A DNA stretch of 39,660 nucleotides from Thioclava sediminum (GCF_002020355.1 NZ_MPZV01000006.1:1-39660), one strand, 5' to 3'; positions 21,473-30,294 are shown, counted from the stretch's first letter. Translations and numbers: made by a program. Notes: generated by a model not told the origin, from the letters alone.

Positions 21473-23223
21473 CTGAAAGTCCGTGGGAGTGAGGTCGGGC
21501 GAAGCCCAGACTTGAGGTTTTGGTTTTTCGCCATCGCATCCGCGACGTCTTGACTCGCAGTCATGCCGTAGGTCTCACCGCCCACAGTGAGGTTGATCGG
21601 TGTGCCTGCCGCAGCTGGGTTCGATTTTCCGGCTGCGGTTTTGAGCTGTGCAGATGCCTGCTGAGCGCTTGGAATATTCACCGAGCCGCCCGTCAGCCAA
21701 TCTGGAAGGAAGCTTTTCAGCCAGTCATAGACCGCGAGAGCTTCTTTTTTGATGAATCCGAATGCGCCCGTGATCGCAGACGTCCACATATCGACATAGG
21801 CCTTGATGACCGTCGCGATGCCATTACCGACCGCGCTTCCGATATTTTTGAGCGTGTCCCAGATCCAGCTGAGAACCGTTTTCCAGGCGTTGATGTAGGC
21901 CTTGAACGCGTTCGTGATGTATCCAGCGAACTTGGACGCACCAGCCTTGAGCATACCCCAGAGCCAGTCGAAATTCTTGTAGATCAGCGCCACCCCGCCG
22001 ACGACAACAGCGACGAGAGCTGCGATGCCGATAGCGACCGGGCTCAGAGCGCCGGCGATTGCTCCGATTGCGGCAACGAGCATTCCGATGAAGATGATAA
22101 CCGGGCCAAGGATTGCGACCGCCGCTCCGATAACCACCACCCATGTTTGTGTGCTATCAGAGAGGCCTTGGAATTTTTTGGCTGCCCACGAGATCCATTT
22201 TGCTACCTTCGCAAGGATCGGGATCAGAACAGCGCCGACTTTTTCCATTGCATCGCCGATATCCATCAGCGCATGCTGCATCTTCCCGGAGTCGAGTTCA
22301 GACTGGGCTTTAGCCTGGCCTTTATATTGCTGCTCGAGAGCCTTCAGCATAACGCCCTGGGCCTCGGCAACCCTTCCGGCTTTCGACATGGCCTTGATTT
22401 GCTCAGTCTGCTGCGCACTGAATGACACACCGACACGGGTAAGTGCGGTAAGTCCCTTCGCTGGATCGTTGAGAGCCTTCCCGAGCATGATGGCGGAGCT
22501 TTGAAGATCCTGCCCGAGTAGAGCAGACATATCGGCTGCGAGCTTCTGCGTCCGGACGAACACATCGCCGGAAACATTGCCGAATGTCAGCAGGTTTGCA
22601 GTGACTTTTTGCAGGATCTCTTCGTCGCCGTAGAGCGAGTTATCCTGGATGCTCGACGCCATGTCTTGGAGCTGCTTCGACGTGAAGCCGGCAGTCTGGC
22701 CCATACTCGTGAGGGCGGCTTCAACAGACGCTACTGCCTTCTCCTGGACTTTCTGCGCCTCGACAGATTTGTAGAAAAACCCAACGATCGGGGCGGTCAG
22801 GCCAATGCTCATGTTGCGACCGATCGACTTCATTTTCGTGCCGGCCGCTTTGAGTCTATGGTCGAGTGTTCCGATGCTCCTGTTGAGATTATCAATCCGC
22901 ATATTCGCAGATTGAAAAGCCTTGCTATACTCGCGGCCAGTTATGACCCCTTGTTTTTTGAGCTCTTTCAGATTTGCGATATTTTCTTTGATAGATGCGA
23001 CTTGCTTCGCATGGGTCTTGTCTGATTTAACACCGAGTCTTTTTAGCCCCTTTTCCGCTGCTTCAGCGGCTTTCTTCGTCTCGTCGCTCGAACGCTTAAC
23101 CGCGTTGTCAGCATTCTTCGCCGCACCCGCGATCTTATCGATCGAACCTGCAAGCTTTTTCATCGACCGCATGGCGCCGTCGACCTGGGCTTTGATTGCA
23201 ACTACGAGGGGTTTCTTGGACAT
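21469..23223 (-). CDS. Tape measure protein
   Basis: A 584-aa protein. I chose the ATG at 23223 (MSKKPLVVAIKAQVDGAM), four bases after the stop of the frameshifted chaperone. The N-terminal third is coiled coil. The middle has a TP901-type tape-measure core (LTAPIVGFFYKSVEAQKVQE), then two hydrophobic stretches (VVVIGAAVAILGPVIIFIGM, then PVAIGIAALVAVVVGGVALI) that could insert in the inner membrane during DNA entry. By the usual ratio of about 0.15 nm per residue the tail would be roughly 85-90 nm. Position after the chaperone pair and before the tail tip genes is standard. Confidence 0.92.
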   Translation of the reverse strand: MSKKPLVVAIKAQVDGAMRSMKKLAGSIDKIAGAAKNADNAVKRSSDETKKAAEAAEKGLKRLGVKSDKTHAKQVASIKENIANLKELKKQGVITGREYSKAFQSANMRIDNLNRSIGTLDHRLKAAGTKMKSIGRNMSIGLTAPIVGFFYKSVEAQKVQEKAVASVEAALTSMGQTAGFTSKQLQDMASSIQDNSLYGDEEILQKVTANLLTFGNVSGDVFVRTQKLAADMSALLGQDLQSSAIMLGKALNDPAKGLTALTRVGVSFSAQQTEQIKAMSKAGRVAEAQGVMLKALEQQYKGQAKAQSELDSGKMQHALMDIGDAMEKVGAVLIPILAKVAKWISWAAKKFQGLSDSTQTWVVVIGAAVAILGPVIIFIGMLVAAIGAIAGALSPVAIGIAALVAVVVGGVALIYKNFDWLWGMLKAGASKFAGYITNAFKAYINAWKTVLSWIWDTLKNIGSAVGNGIATVIKAYVDMWTSAITGAFGFIKKEALAVYDWLKSFLPDWLTGGSVNIPSAQQASAQLKTAAGKSNPAAAGTPINLTVGGETYGMTASQDVADAMAKNQNLKSGLRPTSLPRTFR

Positions 23224-23227
23224 CTGG

Positions 23228-23473
23228 CTATAACTTCGCAAAGTCGATGACGTCGTCATCGTCATCGTATTCCTGGTCAGATTCGAAGGACGCTAGAATC
23301 CGGTCGAAATCGTTCTTGTCCGCGTGCTGAGCTGCCCTGGCTATGAGCATTGCGTCCTGTAGCTCGTATTGCCGCCGCTCGCGGGCCGCTGCATCAAATG
23401 CGAGAACCTGATGCAGCGTGAGTTCATACGGGTCATGGCCGTAGGCTATGAGGCGCTCAAAGAGCGCCGTCAG
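23228..23473 (-). CDS. Tail assembly chaperone extension, -1 frame (GT-like)
   Basis: An open frame of about 81 codons from the stop region of the 23470 gene to a TAG at 23228: LTALFERLIAYGHDPYELTL, then HQVLAFDAAARERRQYELQD and an acidic tail. It has no ATG, GTG or TTG at its 5' end and lies in the -1 frame relative to the upstream gene. Tailed phages usually make such a G-T fusion by programmed -1 frameshifting just upstream of the tape measure gene, exactly this position. The -1 frame is open back to a TGA just upstream of GGAAAAG (23536-23530), which is a candidate slip site, though not a canonical heptamer. Confidence 0.7.
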   Translation of the reverse strand: MTALFERLIAYGHDPYELTLHQVLAFDAAARERRQYELQDAMLIARAAQHADKNDFDRILASFESDQEYDDDDDVIDFAKL

Positions 23474-23889
23474 TCCGCCGACGCCGTTTCGCCGAACCCG
23501 AGACCCGCGTTCGCCAGGCCGGCGTGAACCTTTTCCAGCAGCTCATCCGGAATCGAATGCTTGAGGATAGCGTTCAGAATATTGAACTGCTCAGACAGAT
23601 CGAGCTCGAACTGCGAGACTTCTTCGCGAGTGGCTTTCAAGCCAGCAGCGATCAGGTGGTCAATAACATCGAGACCGGCGGAGCTTAGCGCCTCAGCAAT
23701 TTTCGTAGCTCGCCCCTCCCCTTCTTCGGTCCATGCATCGAGGAGCGCAGGCGCCTTGCCGACAGCATAAAGAATATCCCCTGCAGCGATGCGGAATACA
23801 TCCACGTCATGACCGCGGAGTTTCACGGCTGCGACAGGGAGATGTTTTGCGAGCGTTTCAGCGTCTTTTGCGAGTTCAGAAAATTTCAT
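23470..23889 (-). CDS. Tail assembly chaperone (G-like)
   Basis: A 139-aa acidic helical protein beginning MKFSELAKDAETLAKHLP, located between the tail tube and tape measure genes. GAGGTG precedes the start. The family guides tape measure folding and tail tube polymerisation and is not part of the finished virion. A -1 frame extension follows. The end is GFGETASAD; the frameshift, if at 23530-23536, would replace the last 20 residues. Confidence 0.78.
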   Translation of the reverse strand: MKFSELAKDAETLAKHLPVAAVKLRGHDVDVFRIAAGDILYAVGKAPALLDAWTEEGEGRATKIAEALSSAGLDVIDHLIAAGLKATREEVSQFELDLSEQFNILNAILKHSIPDELLEKVHAGLANAGLGFGETASAD

Positions 23890-23900
23890 ATGTGATCACC

Positions 23901-24653
23901 TCAGCCTTTGATCTCGCGGAAGACACCGAACTGCGCGCCGGCCGGCTTCGAGGTGTCTTGGACAACATCGAATTTGACTTGGATGGTCGCAGCGTCAGTG
24001 CCCTCTTTGCTGAGAGTAAAATCTCCGTCCGGGTAAATCCGGACTTTCGCGTTGTATTTGAAGCGATTTCCTCCGCGGGTCTGGCGCTGGATCACCATCA
24101 ACTCGCCAGAGATTCCCTCAGATGCAGACAGTGCAGCGATCAAAGCCTTGTCATCAGCGTCAGTGATCGCGGCCGTGTCATATGCGCCAGTGTATGTCGT
24201 GATATCGACGAGGAAGGTCAGGATGCCAGCAGCTGCGTCGAGCTTATAGTCTTGCCCCTCAACCAGCGGGTCAGTTCCGTCTGTCAAGCTGGTGATAGTC
24301 ACATTCAGCGCGCCGAGATCGATGGTGTCACCAGCACTTGCAGATCCGCTAAGCGTGAGGCTGGTCTGCGCGTCCTGATTGATGAGGCCTTTGTTTGCAA
24401 GGGACGCCATCGCGATCTGACGGGCGCCAGTTTCACGCAGAACAGCTCCACCAGTGACCTTGCGCTCCGTTACCTCAGTATCGGCAAGGCTTCGGACGCC
24501 AGTGATCGACGAGAAAATCTCGTCTTTTGTGACCTCGGTATTGATCGAGATACTCTCGGTATGACCGAGCGACAGGAACACATTGGTGCCGTCGAGCTTG
24601 AAATACCCCTCGCCGGCTAGATTTCGGATTTTTTTGACGTCGGGCGAAGCCAT
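23901..24653 (-). CDS. Major tail tube protein
   Basis: A 250-aa protein beginning MASPDVKKIRNLAGEGYFKL. It is beta rich with a loop-insertion region (residues about 95-150, TLSGSASAGDTIDLGALNVT), and position after the terminator gene and before the chaperones supports the tube role. GAGGAGACC precedes the start. The class B element at 24685 lies 32 bases upstream, giving this abundant structural protein its own promoter. The likely homologues are siphovirus tube proteins of the lambda gpV fold, though I recognise it mainly by context. Confidence 0.75.
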   Translation of the reverse strand: MASPDVKKIRNLAGEGYFKLDGTNVFLSLGHTESISINTEVTKDEIFSSITGVRSLADTEVTERKVTGGAVLRETGARQIAMASLANKGLINQDAQTSLTLSGSASAGDTIDLGALNVTITSLTDGTDPLVEGQDYKLDAAAGILTFLVDITTYTGAYDTAAITDADDKALIAALSASEGISGELMVIQRQTRGGNRFKYNAKVRIYPDGDFTLSKEGTDAATIQVKFDVVQDTSKPAGAQFGVFREIKG

Positions 24654-24684
24654 TGGCAGGTCTCCTCGTGTGTATATTCATGAG

Positions 24685-24715
24685 GGATATCTGTCCCAGC
24701 CGTTAAAACTGCGCG
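24685..24715 (-). promoter_or_regulatory. Class B late promoter-like element (copy 1), tail tube gene
   Basis: Minus strand: CGCGCAGTTT, eight bases, GGGACAGATATCCC. It abuts the stop codon of the tail terminator gene and lies 32 bases before the tail tube start. Confidence 0.7.
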
Positions 24716-25141
24716 TCAGTCGCGCTCGATTTCGAGCGAAAGTTCCACAGAGATTCCTGCGATACCGGAGCGATCTGAGACCTCGATCATGTCTTTCCGC
24801 AGTCCGGGCTTCGTGCCGTCTCGAATGAGATCCTGGAGCGACGAATTCATGATCTCAGCGCGCAGAGCTGCCCAGTGCCCATTCAGCGCTGAACGCAGCG
24901 CCCACGGGTCATCCTCCGGAACAAGCACCTCGATCGACGGTCCGACGCGCCAGAAATCTTGCCAGCTTTCGAGCGGATATCCGTCATCCTCAATGACTTC
25001 TTCTTCGCCGGTTCGAACGATAATCAGTGGGAGCTCGTTTTCGTCAAAATCATATGGCCGATCCAGCTCAACTGGCAGCCCAAGAACTCCAGCGATCCGC
25101 ACAACCTCGTCGACGATCTGGTCGACTTTGTCATTTGCCAT
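24716..25141 (-). CDS. Tail terminator-like protein
   Basis: A 141-aa protein with ordered alpha/beta pattern: helix (VDQIVDEVVRIAGVLGL), strand (LPLIIVRTGEEEVI), then helix (WALRSALNGHWAALRAEIMN) and a closing strand (GISVELSLEIER). This order and size fit the lambda gpU-type terminator, which caps the tail tube and docks it to the head. It sits between the tail completion gene and the tube gene, as expected. It overlaps the upstream gene by 11 bases. Confidence 0.68.
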   Translation of the reverse strand: MANDKVDQIVDEVVRIAGVLGLPVELDRPYDFDENELPLIIVRTGEEEVIEDDGYPLESWQDFWRVGPSIEVLVPEDDPWALRSALNGHWAALRAEIMNSSLQDLIRDGTKPGLRKDMIEVSDRSGIAGISVELSLEIERD

Positions 25142-25631
25142 TTGTCAATTCCTCCTCATAGAGATCCGCGTATTTGTCGAGCTTGCTCTCGAGAATATGG
25201 GACAGCTTTTTGTTGCTGGAGACCGCAAATCTGCGGACAACCTTTTTGAGCACAGCGATCGGTCGGGCGGTCTTTCCGTGGCCCGTGAAGAGGAGCTTTT
25301 TCCCGTTCACGTCGGCCGTGAATGTGCCATTCACATCGCGGTTTTCCGGCCCGAAATTCACCCGTAGGAACTGGCTTTTCTCCGGCTTGATCGTCGCGCC
25401 GTATTCTCTGACCCGAGCATCAGCCCCAGTGTCCTTGACAACGAGAGTCGCGTTCTTGGCGACCTTGGCGGTGATCCTCTTTTTCCGTGCCGAGGAAACT
25501 TTCCCGAGTGCCTTCTTCCCTTCACGCTTCACCTCTGCCCCGATCTTCCGGCCAGCCCGCTTGCGCGCATTCAACTCCTCGCGCTCGAACTCTTTGACAA
25601 ATCGTCTCGCATCCCATCCGTGCATCGCCAT
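25131..25631 (-). CDS. Tail completion/head-tail joining protein
   Basis: A 166-aa strongly basic protein, beginning MAMHGWDARRFVKEFEREEL. Starts at 25637 (GTG), 25631 and 25625 (ATG) are all possible; I list 25631. The N-terminal half is a Lys/Arg-rich helix; the C-terminal half is mixed (KSQFLRVNFGPENRDVNGTF). Basic proteins of this size between the head-closure gene and tail terminator are usually HK97 gp10-like tail completion factors. Identity is by context and general character. Confidence 0.6.
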   Translation of the reverse strand: MAMHGWDARRFVKEFEREELNARKRAGRKIGAEVKREGKKALGKVSSARKKRITAKVAKNATLVVKDTGADARVREYGATIKPEKSQFLRVNFGPENRDVNGTFTADVNGKKLLFTGHGKTARPIAVLKKVVRRFAVSSNKKLSHILESKLDKYADLYEEELTNGK

Positions 25632-25633
25632 CG

Positions 25634-26206
25634 TCACACCATCAATTTCACGAGCCCGAGCCCGTCGTTCATGACCCGCTCGACAGACCGCCGCCGGCCG
25701 TCAAGACGCACAACAGATCCAGGTTTGGCGCTGGCAGCATCTGCTGCGCGCACTGCGACAAAAATTTTCGAGACAGTTAGCCTGGATCCGCTGCTGTCGA
25801 TCGTATCAACTTCGACGCTCCAGGAGATATTCGCCGGGATCGTGACGCCATCGAGATCAACAGTATCGTCAAGAGGGGCTAGGTCAGACGCGTCAAATAG
25901 TGCGATCGCGTCGCCCTCGATGCGTGCAAGCTTGAGATCTGAGAGACCTGGAACCGTCGATTTTAGAACACTGTCGATGCGATAGATCTGGCCAGTCGCG
26001 AGCTGGAGTTTTCCGCCCTTCCTCAGAAGTGAATTTTCCAAGACAACTCCGGAGACGTCCGAGCCTATCAGGCTGTCGCGGCGGCTCGTGCGGAATGCCT
26101 GATCACTTTCGACGATAACAACCCGCAGATCAGCAGTATCCGGCCCGCGCGAATAACTCGCGGGGACAGGGCTCATTGCGTCGAAAATGTCATCTGCAAA
26201 GTTCAT
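25634..26206 (-). CDS. Head closure/head-tail connector protein
   Basis: A 190-aa protein. The ATG at 26206 (MNFADDIFDAMSPVPASY) has GGAG about 7 bases upstream; the GTG at 26212 is less likely. It is mainly beta-patterned (TADLRVVIVESD, LQLATGQIYRIDSVL). It lies between the capsid and tail completion genes, where lambda has its FI/FII-type joining proteins. No signature recognised beyond this. Confidence 0.58.
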   Translation of the reverse strand: MNFADDIFDAMSPVPASYSRGPDTADLRVVIVESDQAFRTSRRDSLIGSDVSGVVLENSLLRKGGKLQLATGQIYRIDSVLKSTVPGLSDLKLARIEGDAIALFDASDLAPLDDTVDLDGVTIPANISWSVEVDTIDSSGSRLTVSKIFVAVRAADAASAKPGSVVRLDGRRRSVERVMNDGLGLVKLMV

Positions 26207-26277
26207 GCGCACTCCGGATTTGAAAGAGGCCCCGCCGTTGCGGGCGGAGCCTCATGTCATCTTACTCGGCTGACCGA

Positions 26278-27273
26278 TCAGACGGTCGTGTCGGAGCCGC
26301 CGATCAGCGCCTCGGGGCGCGTCACATAGTGCAGCGGCAGCGACGCAAGCTCGACGCCAAGGCCTTTGCCGTAGGGCAGAACCTCGGGGGTCGCGTAGAA
26401 CGGGAGGCCGAGCGTGTTCGCGGTTTCCGGGTTGTCCAGCGGCGTCCACTTGGTCTGGAACAGGCCGGGCATGACCGGGATTGCGCGCCACTCGTCGTCG
26501 CCAATCGAAGCGCCGTAGTAGGGGACGTGCTTCACATTGAAGAGCTCGAATGCCTCACGCTTACCACCAACAGACTGGCGGTTCACAGCCCCCTCTTGGT
26601 AGCGATCATAGAGCGAAGCAACCGCGTCGTTCTCGCGGAAATTCCGCCACGCGGTCTTGCCGTAGACAATCACCACATCCTGGGCCATATCAGCCTCGAC
26701 GCCGAGGCCGGTGCGGACATGATCGTCGGAATCGGAGAAGAACTCTTGGAGTTCCTTCCTGGTCGCTGTCGCGAGCGCAATGTCGAGCGGCGTCGGCTCA
26801 GCGATGCCGGCAGCAGCATAGAAATCGAAGATGACAGTCGTGCCGTCGGACGCCAGCTGCTTACCTTTCACGGTGCCGAAGCGCAGATTTTCGTTCGAGT
26901 AGTCGATCCAACGACGAACCGTTCCGGTTTGCTCATTGATGACTGTATCGAGGGTCTCTTCCTGATCCTCCGAGCCGAATGCGCGGACATCCTGAATATC
27001 CGAAGCGGCGATCTCGATAACGCGGCCAAGCTTGACCGAGCTGATGTTCATCAGCGAACGGGTGCGGCCAGCGCCGGTAGCCGTCGGCGAGACAGAGCCG
27101 CGGGCAGTCGGGTCGATCAAATTAAGGCCGGTTTCGCCGCGCTCGATCTGGAGGCTGGTCTTGCTGAGACGGCCCGTGGTGAAAAACCTGGACAGAAACA
27201 GATCCAGCGGGGGCTGGACATTGACTGCGTCAGTCAGCTGACTGAGAGTGAAGTCTGCGAGATTGTAGGACAT
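26278..27273 (-). CDS. Major capsid protein (lambda gpE / Phage_cap_E type)
   Basis: A 331-aa protein with features of the lambda gpE family. It has a short N-arm (MSYNLADFTLSQLTDAVNVQ), a region like FLSRFFTTGRLSKTSLQIER, an EETLDTVINEQTGTVRRWID helix, and a C-terminal P-domain ending YVTRPEALIGGSDTTV. Length is close to the usual 340 residues. It forms the HK97-fold shell. Gene order terminase, gpW, portal, protease, capsid matches lambda, but no gpD-like decoration gene lies between protease and capsid. Confidence 0.9.
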   Translation of the reverse strand: MSYNLADFTLSQLTDAVNVQPPLDLFLSRFFTTGRLSKTSLQIERGETGLNLIDPTARGSVSPTATGAGRTRSLMNISSVKLGRVIEIAASDIQDVRAFGSEDQEETLDTVINEQTGTVRRWIDYSNENLRFGTVKGKQLASDGTTVIFDFYAAAGIAEPTPLDIALATATRKELQEFFSDSDDHVRTGLGVEADMAQDVVIVYGKTAWRNFRENDAVASLYDRYQEGAVNRQSVGGKREAFELFNVKHVPYYGASIGDDEWRAIPVMPGLFQTKWTPLDNPETANTLGLPFYATPEVLPYGKGLGVELASLPLHYVTRPEALIGGSDTTV

Positions 27274-27289
27274 ACCCTATTTTCCTTGG

Positions 27290-28309
27290 TTAGAAACGGC
27301 CGAAGTTGGCGTTCATGTTCGCGATATGAGCGTTCACCCGCGAAGGCTTGCGCTCGCGCATGGACTTGCCCGCTTCAGCCTTTTCCGGGCGGGCAGTCAT
27401 AACGGCGCCGTCATTGTCGGCGTCCGATTTCATAGAGGCGACGAACTCGTCGCCGGTTTCGTTCGTGGATTGTTCCCGAGCAAGCTTGGCGCCGGAGAAG
27501 AGTTCTGCGACATCCTTGCTCGCGGTCATCGTGACCTCGTTGCCATCGACAAGCATCGTCACCTCGACGCGCTCATCCTCGGTGACAGCGACCTCTGCAT
27601 CGGCCTGTGTCTCGGCTTCGTCGGGAGCTTCTTCTTCCGCGATCGCGAGCATCTCAGCGGGAGCTTTCCCGAGCATGACAGCGGCGAATTCCGGGTCGAT
27701 TTGCATACGGCTCGATGCCTTGTCCTCGAGCATCACATCCGCGAGTCCGAACTCGATAGCCTGGAGAGGCGTGTAGTATTTCTCAGCGTCCATTGCGGCC
27801 GACACCTCTTCGCGAGTGTGACCGGCTTTTTCAGCGCGCGCCGCATACCGATCGAGCATCTGATCGCGGATATTGTCCAATTGCTGCGCGGTTGCGCGGA
27901 CCTCATCAGCGGTGCCAATCGCGACGCCCATCGGGTTATGGATCATCATCGACGCGTCGCGTGCGATCTTGACCTCGTCGCAGGCCATCGCGATTGCCGA
28001 GGCCATGCTGTAGCAGCTACCCCAGATTTCCATCACGACGGTCGCTTCCATCTGGCCGATGGCAGTCATAAGCAAGACACCAGCTGGGACGGAGCCACCG
28101 GGGCTATCGCAGCGGATGGTCACGGTTTTCCCGGGGCCATCGAGAGCCTTTAGTTCTGAGACGAGCGACTGCGGATCGACTTCCCAATCGCCAATGACAC
28201 CGAAAATTTCGACAACAGCGTCGCCGCTGCCGAGCATTTTCACTTCATACCAGGTCTTGCCTGGCTCTGCTTTGTGCATCCGGAATGCTTCTTGCAGCTT
28301 TGCGCTCAT
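27290..28309 (-). CDS. ClpP-like prohead protease with C-terminal scaffold
   Basis: A 339-aa protein. The S14/ClpP-like domain (residues about 20-195) shows SPGGSVPAG, the nucleophile in GSCYSMAS (Ser101) and MMIHNP (His124). The C-terminal 140 residues are acidic and Ala/Glu rich (EEEAPDEAETQADAEVAVTE) ending in a basic helix, the usual built-in scaffold that is cleaved during maturation. This is the lambda gpC/Nu3 equivalent. It has a class B element 28 bases upstream of its start. It may also trim the portal, as in lambda. Confidence 0.9.
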   Translation of the reverse strand: MSAKLQEAFRMHKAEPGKTWYEVKMLGSGDAVVEIFGVIGDWEVDPQSLVSELKALDGPGKTVTIRCDSPGGSVPAGVLLMTAIGQMEATVVMEIWGSCYSMASAIAMACDEVKIARDASMMIHNPMGVAIGTADEVRATAQQLDNIRDQMLDRYAARAEKAGHTREEVSAAMDAEKYYTPLQAIEFGLADVMLEDKASSRMQIDPEFAAVMLGKAPAEMLAIAEEEAPDEAETQADAEVAVTEDERVEVTMLVDGNEVTMTASKDVAELFSGAKLAREQSTNETGDEFVASMKSDADNDGAVMTARPEKAEAGKSMRERKPSRVNAHIANMNANFGRF

Positions 28310-28336
28310 AGCTCAGTCCAATTCGTTGTTCACGAG

Positions 28337-28367
28337 GGATATCTGTCCCGGCCCGCTAAACTGCGCG
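28337..28367 (-). promoter_or_regulatory. Class B late promoter-like element (copy 2), protease-capsid
   Basis: Minus strand: CGCGCAGTTT, eight bases, GGGACAGATATCCC. It lies in the 75-base gap between portal and protease genes. A small TCGT-ACGA hairpin follows in the leader. Confidence 0.7.
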
Positions 28368-28384
28368 TCTGGAAATCCAAAAAA

Positions 28385-29962
28385 TCAGCCGGTAAGATTG
28401 CCGCCAGTTCGTGAGCGGTATTCCGAGATTTCGGCGTCTTTCCATCCAAGGTGGCGTCTGATCATCGCGTCGGTCCAATAGTCCGGAATTGGAGACAGAC
28501 CGCCCTCGATATCCTTGATGAGATCGTCGAGCTTTTCCCGTCGCACGCGTTCAGGGTCGTCACCCTTTTGGCGGATAATGTCGGAGTGTGTGGAGAAGCC
28601 CTTTTCGACCTCGAGATCCCACGACTGCACCTCTTGAAGCTTGTGCAGATACGGGAACGGCTGGCCGACCCACTCCGGATTCAGGAACTCCTCGATCGTT
28701 CTGCCATGCGGGACTTTCCATTTTCCCTCGGCAACAGAAATGCGGACGAAAGCATTCCAGATCGGATTCAAGAACCGCTGTGAGAATGTCCCGCGCACTG
28801 TCCTGACGTGGCGCTCGAACTGCGAGCTCACAGCGCGGAAGAGGCGGTCATTTACGCCACTCATATCGCCGAATAGGAACTCCAGAGGGATGTTCAGAGC
28901 AGCAGCGATATGCAGTGCAATCTGGCGAATGAACGGCGAGAACGAGTTGCCGCTCTCAGCCGGTGCCGTGACGTTGATTTTACCGCCTGGCGGGACCACG
29001 GCGACAGATCCGTCTTTCGCTGCTACCAGCGATTCCTCTTTCGGAGGCTGCACCTCTTGATTCAATGAGTTGAAGTATTTCCCACTTGTTGGATCGTAGC
29101 TGATATCCCGGAGCTCTTCTTTTTCTTCCGGCGTCAGATCTGGGAGCTCCAACCAGTATGCGATGTTCGCACTCAAGATTTTCCTCAGCAGGTCAGCGCC
29201 GAGGTATTTCTCCAGGTCATGAATTTTGATGAGCGCACGCGTTAGCCACGGTTCACCGCGGAGCTGACCAGCCTCCCGAGGAGTGAAGAGGTGAGCGACG
29301 AGCTGCGGCCTGAACTTTATGGTCTCTTTTTTATAAGCCTCCGTCGCGTCAAGCGTGTCGCCCGGATGCACCTTGTAGACGTAGTAACCCGCCGGCGAGC
29401 CTGCATTGTCGTAAAGGATCCCATCCGTCGCAGACTGTGCGAAAGGCGTCCGCAGCGGAACCATTTCCGTCGGGATAACCTGGATCTGCAAAGGAACTGC
29501 AAGGTCCTGCGCCGACGCGCCCTTGCGATACCTCAAAATCCCGAATGCTTCCCCGCCGACAACCCATTCGCGAAATGCAATGCGTTGGACCATCGAGATA
29601 TCACCGACGCCCTCGGCCCCAGCAGCACGACCCCAAGTTTTCCAGAGCCTCATCAGGTCTGCATCATCGTCAGGGATCGACGGCTTGAGACCAGATCCGA
29701 TAACATAGCTCTCGAGCACATCGACCGCGTGGGATGCGATGCCGTTCATTCGCTCAGCGTAACGCGACATGCGCGTGATCTCTGGTTTCGATCGGTTCAG
29801 CGCGCTGGCGATCGCCTCACCAGTGCCGCGCGGAAGGTCCTTGCGATCCTCGAGCCGGCGCGCAAAATCATAGTCCATCCGCGGCGCAAGGTCGCCGACA
29901 GTTCCACTCGATAGTGCCGTCGCGTTGCGAAAAAGTTTGACTCGATTGATCTGTTTCGTCAT
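28385..29962 (-). CDS. Portal protein (lambda gpB type)
   Basis: A 525-aa protein with lambda-type portal features: an N-terminal region with NRSKPEITRMSRYAERMNGI followed by DVLESYVIGSGLKPSI, a WVVGGEAFGILRY strand pair, and the late helix containing IPLEFLFGDMSGVNDRLFRA. It forms the dodecameric DNA gate at one capsid vertex and docks the terminase. The start overlaps the gpW-like stop (ATGA). Length matches the family. Confidence 0.92.
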   Translation of the reverse strand: MTKQINRVKLFRNATALSSGTVGDLAPRMDYDFARRLEDRKDLPRGTGEAIASALNRSKPEITRMSRYAERMNGIASHAVDVLESYVIGSGLKPSIPDDDADLMRLWKTWGRAAGAEGVGDISMVQRIAFREWVVGGEAFGILRYRKGASAQDLAVPLQIQVIPTEMVPLRTPFAQSATDGILYDNAGSPAGYYVYKVHPGDTLDATEAYKKETIKFRPQLVAHLFTPREAGQLRGEPWLTRALIKIHDLEKYLGADLLRKILSANIAYWLELPDLTPEEKEELRDISYDPTSGKYFNSLNQEVQPPKEESLVAAKDGSVAVVPPGGKINVTAPAESGNSFSPFIRQIALHIAAALNIPLEFLFGDMSGVNDRLFRAVSSQFERHVRTVRGTFSQRFLNPIWNAFVRISVAEGKWKVPHGRTIEEFLNPEWVGQPFPYLHKLQEVQSWDLEVEKGFSTHSDIIRQKGDDPERVRREKLDDLIKDIEGGLSPIPDYWTDAMIRRHLGWKDAEISEYRSRTGGNLTG

Positions 29963-30237
29963 TGGGTGCCGCCCGTGTTGTTCGTGTCAGCGAGGGGGCG
30001 GATCAATCTCGAGCCAGTGACATTAACCGGCTGCCATCCATTCTCAGCTGCGACCCGGCGGGTGATCTCACGCTGGATCTCCTCTGCAACGATGAGCATC
30101 TGGGCTGGAGACGAGTAGGTGAACGACTGCCCGTTATATGAAAACGAGCTCACTCCCTTTGCGCGCTGATCGAGGATTTTTCTCCGCAGCGCCTTCAGTT
30201 CATCGATCGTGTAGTCTTCGTAGAGGCTGGCAGCCAT
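29959..30237 (-). CDS. gpW-like head-tail connector
   Basis: A 92-aa protein beginning MAASLYEDYTIDELKALRRK. Residues 5-75 fit the small gpW fold: helix, beta hairpin (VSSFSYNGQSFTYSSPAQM), helix (LIVAEEIQREITRRV). In lambda, gpW lies between terminase and portal genes exactly as here and seals the portal after packaging. Its ribosome site region is partly inside a perfect 9-bp stem (30243-30267). Confidence 0.85.
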   Translation of the reverse strand: MAASLYEDYTIDELKALRRKILDQRAKGVSSFSYNGQSFTYSSPAQMLIVAEEIQREITRRVAAENGWQPVNVTGSRLIRPLADTNNTGGTQ

Positions 30238-30242
30238 TGATC

Positions 30243-30267
30243 ATCCCCGGGGTTTTCTCCCGGGGAT
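30243..30267 (-). other. Leader hairpin overlapping the gpW ribosome-binding region
   Basis: A perfect 9-bp inverted repeat, ATCCCCGGG and CCCGGGGAT, with a 7-base A-rich loop. One arm overlaps the last bases of the class B element; the other contains the only purine-rich Shine-Dalgarno-like sequence (GGGGAT) before the gpW ATG. Translation of gpW and the coupled portal gene may therefore be damped. Confidence 0.65.
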
Positions 30268-30294
30268 ATCTGTCCCGATCTGCAAAACTGCGCG
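30264..30294 (-). promoter_or_regulatory. Class B late promoter-like element (copy 3), gpW-portal
   Basis: Minus strand: CGCGCAGTTT, eight bases, GGGACAGATATCCC. It abuts the stop codon of the terminase large subunit gene and lies 26 bases before the gpW-like start. Confidence 0.7.

Noticed and set aside
21520-22425. 301-codon plus-strand frame opposite the tape measure gene
   Set aside because: Shadow of the tape measure frame; Cys- and Arg-rich with no start signals.
23733-24620. 295-codon plus-strand frame opposite the tail tube and chaperone genes
   Set aside because: Spans two well-supported minus genes and their junction; no ribosome site.
26254-27402. 382-codon plus-strand frame opposite the capsid gene
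   Set aside because: The minus strand clearly encodes the major capsid protein; the plus frame is a shadow.
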